Notes under the pieces: generated by a model | Database searches by the model: none | Seen by the model: only the letters and a program-made list of their open reading frames with translations | Told to the model about the DNA's origin: nothing | In this document: positions 56,201 through 64,000 of the stretch, one piece after another | How positions within the stretch are numbered: the first letter of the stretch is position 1 | Layout: every line of letters begins with the position of its first letter | Translations under genes and position numbers: made by a program | Assembly: GCF_963678975.1 (NCBI RefSeq) | Contig: NC_089276.1 | Span: forward strand, 6,225,098 to 6,289,097 | Direction of reading: 5' to 3' | Length of the DNA: 64,000 nt | DNA from: Dysidea avara | Taxonomy: Eukaryota; Porifera; Demospongiae; Dictyoceratida; Dysideidae

Positions 56201-56565
56201 TAACAGAGCGTCATCACTCAAGCCAGGTGACATTCAAACTCTCATGTTAACTCATTAACAGGTGGAGGCAACCAATTGCAATTACACACCTCTGTAAACT
56301 ATGGCTATATCGTCAGCCTCACAAACAATTTTATAAAGCAGTTGGACTTATATTATGTACATGTTTTATGTGTGCTTGAATTTACCTCAGAAAGTGAAGG
56401 CTCTATGGATATCTCAAATGTCACCGACTTCTTAGGCGTAAATTCTCCAGAAATCTCTGTATCGGTATCTTTCGGCGGGAATTCCACTGGCAATTTGGGC
56501 AACTCATGCACACTAGTTCTCGGAACCTTTTCTGCCTTTTCCTCTTCTGCCTGCGGTTCAGACAT
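13923..56565 (-). CDS. PDE4: cAMP phosphodiesterase, PDE4 long form (UCR1-UCR2-catalytic)
   Basis: Eighteen minus exons: 56565-56386, 56070-55904, 54381-54175, 53876-53840, 52093-52030, 50716-50562, 49584-49497, 43464-43371, 42858-42720, 39515-39447, 39327-39232, 38887-38788, 37342-37263, 21595-21521, 14821-14702, 14464-14360, 14253-13978 and 13931-13923. Phases agree throughout, giving 686 residues. Homology: UCR1 with a PKA site RRGSFF and [17 protein letters not shown]2 with LDWC; catalytic [31 protein letters not shown] and HCADLSNP. All metal ligands are present. The family hydrolyses cAMP in the cytosol and is activated by PKA through UCR1. Oddities: the invariant purine-binding Gln is Val ([10 protein letters not shown]), exon 2 has a weak donor (GTTGGT), and the last intron appears to be GC-AG. 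A longer start at 56589 is possible. Confidence 0.9.
14360..14464 (-). CDS. PDE4: PDE4 exon 16 (HCADLSNP metal-binding exon)
   Basis: 35 codons, phase 0. The exon encodes [20 protein letters not shown] and [14 protein letters not shown], holding the aspartate metal ligand and the conserved Asn of the substrate pocket. Confidence 0.92.
14702..14821 (-). CDS. PDE4: PDE4 exon 15
   Basis: 40 codons, phase 0. [20 protein letters not shown] matches the VLATDMSKH region of PDE4, and YNDRVE matches YSDRIQ. Confidence 0.92.
15010..15232. repeat. Foldback element, copy 1 of the GGGACCAT family
   Basis: Left GGAATTTTCAACTA ... GGGGACCATAGCACATCGAT pairs with right ATCGATGTG-like ... CTGGTCCCTACTCTAGTCGA. 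The centre TGTTATATCCCTACTGTGCA is shared with the fuller copy at 45718-45985. Part of the right arm is missing. Confidence 0.7.
15273..15584 (+). repeat. R1 dispersed repeat, left part, split by the hAT element
   Basis: Begins ACTGGTGAACCCACTCATAC and continues on the far side of the hAT insertion at 20057. The best intact relative is the inverted copy at 43505-44077. Related partial copies lie at 21827-22020, 33640-33760, 35705-35890, 45472-45668, 53325-53470 and 54890-55372. Confidence 0.8.
15577..15584 (+). repeat. hAT target-site duplication, left
   Basis: GTACTGCA; the partner is GTACTGCG at 20049-20056. The unoccupied paralogous site at 43829-43836 (reverse strand) reads GTACTGCG, so the left copy is the mutated one. 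Confidence 0.85.
16142..17779 (+). mobile_element. 5'-truncated non-LTR retrotransposon (Jockey/CR1-like RT), dead
   Basis: A reverse transcriptase reading frame with [65 protein letters not shown] and the catalytic [10 protein letters not shown] frameshift near 17080 moves to a second frame ([17 protein letters not shown], then AASAWDP), and a stop near 17523 separates the end. No endonuclease domain is present, so it is 5'-truncated. It ends just before AATAAATATAATATAATAAC. The fragment lies inside the hAT element, so it was inserted later. Confidence 0.88.
18200..19823 (+). pseudogene. hAT transposase (ZBED-like), broken
   Basis: Three frames: 18200-18547, 18550-19071 and 19116-19823. 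The middle frame has [14 protein letters not shown] and [11 protein letters not shown], matching the conserved D-N...A and C-x-x-H segments of the RNase-H-like core. The last ends with the hAT dimerisation motif [19 protein letters not shown] frameshift near 18545 and a stop near 19070 inactivate it. No BED zinc finger is visible upstream, possibly lost or displaced by the LINE. Confidence 0.85.
20049..20358 (+). repeat. R1 dispersed repeat, right part
   Basis: Continues R1 after the hAT: TGCCAAAAGGTACCTCTCAA ... to GTGGTTCCTACTATA. It matches 43505-43830 in inverted orientation. Confidence 0.8.
20378..20825. repeat. Minisatellite, 111-bp period (36 + 75)
   Basis: The phrase CATGTCAAGTAGGTCC recurs at 20582, 20618, 20693, 20729 and 20804, an alternating 36/75-bp spacing. 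More diverged copies precede it. It is non-coding and lies in PDE4 intron 14. Confidence 0.8.
21521..21595 (-). CDS. PDE4: PDE4 exon 14, isolated between two transposon-rich introns
   Basis: 25 codons, phase 0. Its end, [11 protein letters not shown], aligns with RQSLRKMVIDM of PDE4 and supplies exactly the piece missing between exons 13 and 15. Acceptor TTTACAG, donor GTATGT. It lies 6.7 kb from exon 15 and 15.7 kb from exon 13. Confidence 0.88.
22022..22320 (+). repeat. R2 repeat, copy 1
   Basis: Shares long blocks with 32947-33620 in inverted orientation, e.g. ATATCCAAAATCCTCTAAAA and ATGTTTCTGATATG ... GTGTACATGGTTATGCTCAT. A further diverged copy of the first block is at 33820-33910. 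It is non-coding. Confidence 0.7.
22349..22470. repeat. Perfect palindrome, 55-bp arms, 12-nt loop
   Basis: Arm 22349-22403 is the exact reverse complement of 22416-22470; the loop is ATTTACTACAAC. The outer arm carries GGGTAGCAGTGAAATTTGGG, related to the outer arm of the foldback at 31521-31673. Confidence 0.92.
22471..24172. other. Intronic stretch with partial repeats, no gene
   Basis: Contains two 47-bp direct repeats (about 23098-23165) around ACATCATTGGTGTGGTAATG. It also has a sequence around ACCGCGTTTCGTATTATTCT (22770-22850 and 23945-24030) found inverted at 41340-41400. There is no supported coding region. Confidence 0.6.
24173..24336 (+). repeat. BEL/Pao 5' LTR
   Basis: 164 bp, starting TGTAATGGG and ending GACACGTGACA. 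It differs from the 3' LTR at three sites. It is short for an LTR, and no canonical AATAAA is seen. Confidence 0.92.
24339..24356 (+). other. Retrotransposon primer-binding site
   Basis: TGGCGCCCAACGTGGGGC lies two bases after the 5' LTR. It starts with TGG, the complement of the CCA tail of a tRNA primer. I cannot assign the tRNA. Confidence 0.8.
24490..29789 (+). pseudogene. BEL/Pao Gag-Pol polyprotein, disabled
   Basis: Gag starts at [12 protein letters not shown] (24490). A DUF1759-like region ([20 protein letters not shown]) is at about 24880-25320, and CCHC knuckles [14 protein letters not shown] and [13 protein letters not shown] at 25570-25665. Protease [11 protein letters not shown] is at 25850, [11 protein letters not shown] ... 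YIDDLVSG at 26770-27050, and RNase [16 protein letters not shown] at 27590. The integrase has Cys/His residues (C..C at 28650) and acidic residues in [14 protein letters not shown] and WGGFYERLI. Stops interrupt at 24625, 25558, 26461, 28622 and near 28812; frame changes occur near 26460-26530, 27115, 28050 and 29535. It therefore cannot make a complete polyprotein. Confidence 0.9.
29885..30048 (+). repeat. BEL/Pao 3' LTR
   Basis: 98% identical to the 5' LTR and followed by the ACCCT duplication. Confidence 0.92.
31241..31515. mobile_element. Foldback element, ~110-bp arms
   Basis: The left arm (AAAAATTGGAAATTTTAAAA ... GGGATCGCTGAAAAAAGCCA ... CCACAAATCCCTATT) is mirrored at about 31405-31515 with few mismatches. 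The spacer of about 60 bp contains a second short GACTCATTTTAAAATGACTC palindrome. It is non-coding. Confidence 0.85.
31521..31673. mobile_element. Foldback element with a nested hairpin apex
   Basis: Outer arms AATAGGA...GGCTGTGGTATTCGGGATTA and its complement enclose AAATAGTGCGAGGCAAAGCC and GAGCACTATTT, itself a hairpin with apex GGCAAAGCC. It lies only five bases from the previous foldback. Confidence 0.85.
32947..33620 (-). repeat. R2 repeat, inverted copy, interrupted
   Basis: Matches 22022-22320 in reverse. It is split by a ~360-bp insert (33114-33472) whose ends TAGAGCTGGGCGATAT and ATACCACCCAGTTCTA are imperfect inverted repeats, reminiscent of a hAT-type MITE. I found no convincing target duplication. 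Confidence 0.6.
34215..35740. mobile_element. TIR-bounded element with PIN-like ORF fragment
   Basis: Sequence at 34215-34425 is about 75-80% the reverse complement of 35545-35740 (e.g. TTGCTACCACATGAATTTGC against its mirror, and CCTTCTAGTTTCCAGC). The inverted repeats enclose about 1.1 kb that holds the ORF at 35056-35455. The exact ends and target duplication are not resolved. Confidence 0.55.
35056..35455 (+). pseudogene. Fragment of a PIN/XPG-like, transposon-associated protein
   Basis: The frame reads [20 protein letters not shown], then [16 protein letters not shown] and [16 protein letters not shown]. The acidic pairs spaced like this resemble the active-site strand pattern of PIN/FEN-type nucleases (inference). 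A one-base frame change near 35350 leads into [21 protein letters not shown] recall this GCDTTS..F..GK pattern from uncharacterised, repeat-like proteins of aquatic animals, but cannot verify it here. Broken and partial. Confidence 0.5.
35920..36585 (+). repeat. R3 dispersed repeat, copy 2
   Basis: Same order of blocks as 7811-8535: foldback head (35937-36065), a middle with TCCTGGTCGTCTGGCTCGGA, and a terminal palindrome around TACTGTATGACTCATACAGT. The head apex differs from copy 1 (CACCAAAAGGTG instead of a GCGAAGC loop). Confidence 0.75.
37263..37342 (-). CDS. PDE4: PDE4 exon 13
   Basis: Encodes [20 protein letters not shown] and IRTLR, matching the PDE4 segment that contains the conserved Glu of the metal site. 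Acceptor TTCAG, donor GTAAGT. Confidence 0.92.
38603..38728. mobile_element. Small inverted-repeat element in PDE4 intron 12-side sequence
   Basis: TTTTCTGCGTCAACAAAACA is mirrored at 38705-38728 (TTGTTGACGCAAAAG). The arms are imperfect, about 35 bp, enclosing about 50 bp. Confidence 0.55.
38788..39515 (-). CDS. PDE4: PDE4 exons 10-12 (HNxxHA and HDVDHP metal site)
   Basis: Exon 10 (39515-39447) encodes [18 protein letters not shown]. Exon 11 (39327-39232) encodes [16 protein letters not shown], including the general-acid His. Exon 12 (38887-38788) encodes [19 protein letters not shown], including the His/Asp metal ligands. Phases are 0, 0, 1. Confidence 0.93.
40288..40936. mobile_element. 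TIR element, 650 bp, GC-rich interior
   Basis: Ends CACATTTGTGACTG...GGTCTTATCGCCCA (40288-40329) and TGGGCGATAAGAAC...CAGTCACATTTGTG (40894-40936) are inverted repeats with a few mismatches. Its interior is richer in G+C than the surroundings. Confidence 0.65.
41884..42444. mobile_element. Long-TIR foldback element, 561 bp
   Basis: Terminal arms of about 127 bp: GGGTCATTCCATGTCAAATC ... GGTAGTACCTATGGTG ... CCAATTTTTAGCCC, mirrored at 42318-42444. About 300 bp of AT-rich, non-coding spacer separates them. Confidence 0.85.
42720..43464 (-). CDS. PDE4: PDE4 exons 8-9 (linker and catalytic start)
   Basis: Exon 8 (43464-43371) encodes [15 protein letters not shown], aligning with the DKQNEVEIPSP linker after UCR2. 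Exon 9 (42858-42720) encodes [20 protein letters not shown] and WGMDMFNL, aligning with FGV ... LNKWGLNIF of PDE4. A SINE fills the intron between them. Confidence 0.9.
42910..43335 (-). mobile_element. tRNA-derived SINE, fuller copy
   Basis: On the minus strand the head (43331-43266) has an A-box TAGCCAAGTGG and a B-box GGTTTGATTCC with tRNA-like spacing. About 350 bp of GC-richer body follows to 42910. Shared blocks with 8695-8853 show it is a family. It occupies almost all of PDE4 intron 8 in the same orientation as the gene. Confidence 0.7.
43505..44077 (-). repeat. R1 dispersed repeat, most intact copy
   Basis: Inverted relative to the 15.3/20.3-kb copy and not interrupted by the hAT; positions 43829-43836 are the empty target. 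It keeps an 89-codon minus frame (44004-43738) rich in K/S/T, of unknown significance. Confidence 0.8.
44078..44370 (+). mobile_element. Possible Helitron-like 5' terminus
   Basis: TCTACTATATAAAGCTGAAA followed by GTCTGTCTGTCCGTGATC resembles the 5' ends of Helitron/Helentron elements in animals (TC start, TATATAA-AxCTGAA, then CTGT repeats). No 3' hairpin-CTRR end was located, so extent and identity are uncertain. Confidence 0.4.
44374..44583 (+). CDS. Orphan 69-codon ORF in PDE4 intron 7
   Basis: A complete ATG-to-TGA frame beginning [18 protein letters not shown], with an amphipathic middle ([20 protein letters not shown]). Composition looks protein-like rather than random AT-rich sequence, but I recognise no family. 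It lies just downstream of the Helitron-like terminus, so captured host sequence is possible. Confidence 0.3.
   Translation: MANSTATVSLWNKSLEHFLTCATPTFRSLVTQTLQAYSQVVYPMVEFMPTTNQLILQCKQTGKLKYNIT
44604..44654 (-). CDS. Candidate alternative first exon with CRE palindrome
   Basis: ATG at 44654 opens [17 protein letters not shown] and ends at a strong donor AAG|GTAAGC. The palindromic cAMP-response element TGACGTCA lies inside it (44633-44640). If it spliced to PDE4 exon 8 the frame would not match (phase 0 against phase 1), so it could only act as a non-coding leader there. Confidence 0.3.
44633..44640. promoter_or_regulatory. Consensus CRE (TGACGTCA)
   Basis: A perfect CREB/ATF palindrome in the intron immediately upstream of PDE4 exon 8. 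Mammalian PDE4 short forms are driven by intronic, cAMP-responsive promoters, which makes the location suggestive. No expression evidence is available. Confidence 0.45.
45718..45985. mobile_element. Foldback element, copy 2 of the GGGACCAT family
   Basis: Arms of about 110 bp: GGAATTTTCAACTAGAGTAG ... TACATCGATAAAAAGTACTG ... GTGTTATATCCCTACTGTGC, mirrored to 45985. It abuts a partial R1 copy (45472-45668), as the related copy does at 15 kb. Confidence 0.85.
46059..46591. mobile_element. hAT-type MITE, 533 bp
   Basis: Ends TAAGGCTGGGATGAA and TTCGTCTCAGCCCTA are imperfect inverted repeats. The flanking 8-bp duplication is GTATCTAA (46051-46058) and GTATCTTA (46592-46599). The interior is non-coding, with several TTCGAA/CTTCGAA motifs. 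Confidence 0.82.
46660..46850. repeat. TTTGTATTTAAATAC-rich repeat
   Basis: Repeated, partly inverted motifs around GTATTTGTATTTA and TAAATACT, starting AGGCTTGGGGTCAAATAC. It is probably another hAT-like non-autonomous element; the right end is not located. Confidence 0.45.
47676..47962. mobile_element. Foldback element, ~115-bp arms
   Basis: Left AATCCACACAAAAACAGCTA ... GTGGTGGCCAAGAAATGGCT ... GATGTTAATG is mirrored at 47848-47962. The spacer is about 40 bp. It is non-coding. Confidence 0.85.
48689..49240. mobile_element. TIR MITE, 552 bp, probable TA target
   Basis: Ends TACCGTATGGAGGGAAACTT and AAGTTTCCCTCCGTACGGTA match with one mismatch over 23 bp. If the terminal TA is the duplicated target, this fits a Tc1/mariner-type MITE. 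The interior contains repeated GGCGAATTTGGCGA-type words. Confidence 0.75.
49497..50716 (-). CDS. PDE4: PDE4 exons 6-7 (UCR2)
   Basis: Exon 6 (50716-50562) ends [20 protein letters not shown], and exon 7 (49584-49497) reads [20 protein letters not shown]. These align with ELDWCLEQLETMQ ... FKRMLNRELTHLSE of UCR2, the autoinhibitory helix bundle. The exon 6 acceptor at 50717 was chosen because other nearby AGs give stops. Confidence 0.88.
50271..50424. repeat. Tandem duplication, two 77-bp copies
   Basis: ACAATTTAACCCTAAACTTT ... ATGAATAAAACCATA occurs at 50271-50347 and again at 50348-50424, almost identical, indicating a recent duplication within PDE4 intron 6. Confidence 0.88.
51584..51980. 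mobile_element. GC-rich inverted-repeat element
   Basis: Ends ATGCACCTATCAATGTTAAG and the mirrored CTTGACATTGATAGGTGCAT enclose C- and G-tracts and repeated GGGGATTTGA-type words. The C11-like run near 51606 and G-rich mirror tracts stand out in an AT-rich region. Confidence 0.75.
52030..54381 (-). CDS. PDE4: PDE4 exons 3-5 (UCR1)
   Basis: Exon 3 (54381-54175) contains the acidic [20 protein letters not shown] stretch and the PKA consensus RRGSFF. Exon 4 (53876-53840, 37 nt) encodes [12 protein letters not shown]. Exon 5 (52093-52030) encodes [19 protein letters not shown]. Together they match the RRESF ... ITPFAQVLASLR layout of UCR1. Confidence 0.87.
54015..54135. repeat. Alternating purine-pyrimidine GT/CA tract
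   Basis: Degenerate GTGTATGTGCATGTGTGCAC-like sequence of about 120 bp, prone to Z-DNA, just downstream of the PDE4 exon 3 donor. Confidence 0.7.
54890..55372 (-). repeat. R1 dispersed repeat, diverged copy
   Basis: Shares GGTTAGG ... TTGCTACGAAATTTTAATAT, GTGATGTCGCTTCAGCC and GGATGCACCAGTCATAATTA with the 43.5- and 45.5-kb copies, in the same minus orientation. It is followed at 55410 by a foldback. Confidence 0.65.
55410..55595. mobile_element. Foldback element next to R1
   Basis: Arms AAGTTTGAATAGGGATCACG ... GAAACATGGAAGCTACAGAT, mirrored to 55595 with mismatches. The outer end resembles that of 31241-31515, but the inner arm sequence is different. Confidence 0.7.
55904..56565 (-). CDS. 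PDE4: PDE4 exons 1-2 (unique N-terminus)
   Basis: Exon 1 starts [20 protein letters not shown] with acidic, Thr-rich sequence. Exon 2 (56070-55904) is basic and Ser-rich, with LRRRSKSV as a second PKA-like site. The exon 2 donor GTTGGT is weak; it is preferred because it alone gives the phase needed by exon 3, but a donor slightly downstream in the GT repeat is possible. Confidence 0.72.
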
Positions 56566-56589
56566 CGCTAACAAGCTATTTGCCGTCAC

Positions 56590-56770
56590 TTTATTCTAGC
56601 AACGCTAGCAGTGCTTCAACAAAATTACTGAGACTGCAGCGCAAAACTGTCAATGAAGAAACTGCCCGATTGATAAATATTAAGGTGACTACGTAATATG
56701 ACGTAGAGACACCCTGGGGCTTCAATTAATACGCTTTATTGATAAACTGCACGAAACAGATAGAGGCGAT
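56590..56770. promoter_or_regulatory. Divergent PDE4/IPO13 promoter region
   Basis: 181-205 bp separate the two start codons. A CRE half-site TGACGT is at 56699-56704. No TATA box is seen. The two genes are probably co-expressed from a bidirectional promoter (inference). Confidence 0.6.
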
Positions 56771-63640
<6,870 letters not shown>

Positions 63641-64000
63641 GTGTGTATTGTATGTACGTGATGGACATAATGTGCTGTAGAGTGTCTGTCTGTCTGTCTA
63701 TGTAGTGTGTGTTTGCTGTCGTGTATAATGTCTAAGCCAGATCTGATAAGCACCCATGTGGGTTATTAATAGTGCAGTCTTGCTTGCACGATGAAACTGT
63801 AATTTCATTGGTAACATTTTGAAGGTTTTAAAAAATAACAAGGTTCTAGTACTTTGTAGCAGAAAAATTCAAACCTTCATTCCACTATTTTGTATTGAAA
63901 CTGGGAAAGGTCATTTCAAAAAAATGTGGAGCACTTCTCTATAACGAACACCTTTTACAAAGGATAATAATTAAATTGTGTAACAGATTTTTTCCTCCAT

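Overview
The window looks like nuclear DNA of an early-branching animal, most plausibly a sponge. Genes are intron-split with GT-AG (and some GC-AG) junctions, sequence is AT-rich, promoters between neighbouring genes are only about 200-300 bp, and introns are full of transposons and foldback repeats. The encoded families (LDLa/EGF ectodomain protein, INPP5K-like phosphatase, long-form PDE4, importin-13) are metazoan. The species assignment is inference; no ribosomal or mitochondrial marker is present.

Layout. (1) 1-6379, minus: 5' part of a secreted or membrane protein with a signal peptide, three LDLa modules on separate exons, then one 4.9-kb exon holding 43 EGF modules that runs off the left edge. 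(2) 6571-11767, minus: a seven-exon, 239-residue protein I do not recognise, with a ubiquitin-like C-terminus. (3) 12062-13411, plus: an intronless INPP5K/SKIP-type inositol-polyphosphate 5-phosphatase with a C-terminal SKICH domain. (4) 13923-56565, minus: a cAMP phosphodiesterase of the PDE4 long-form type (UCR1-UCR2-catalytic), 18 exons over 42.6 kb. I assembled it exon by exon; splice phases agree throughout and the coding length is 687 codons including stop. The residue at the otherwise invariant purine-binding glutamine is valine. (5) 56771 to right edge, plus: the N-terminal third of importin-13, sharing a ~200-bp divergent promoter region with PDE4.

The PDE4 introns are a transposon reservoir. 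They hold an R1 repeat split by a hAT transposon (15585-20048, 8-bp target duplication), which itself contains a truncated LINE; a BEL/Pao LTR retrotransposon (24173-30048, 164-bp LTRs, 5-bp duplication); a TIR-bounded element carrying a PIN-like ORF fragment (34.2-35.7 kb); a hAT MITE (46059-46591); and many foldback elements. The three coding elements with a clear gene strand are all antisense to PDE4. Several foldbacks form families whose outer arms are conserved while the inner arms differ yet stay self-complementary.

Functionally, INPP5K-like and PDE4 are signalling enzymes (phosphoinositide and cAMP turnover), IPO13 is a nuclear transport receptor, and the LDLa-EGF protein is extracellular. 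No operon-like logic joins them; proximity reflects compact animal gene spacing.
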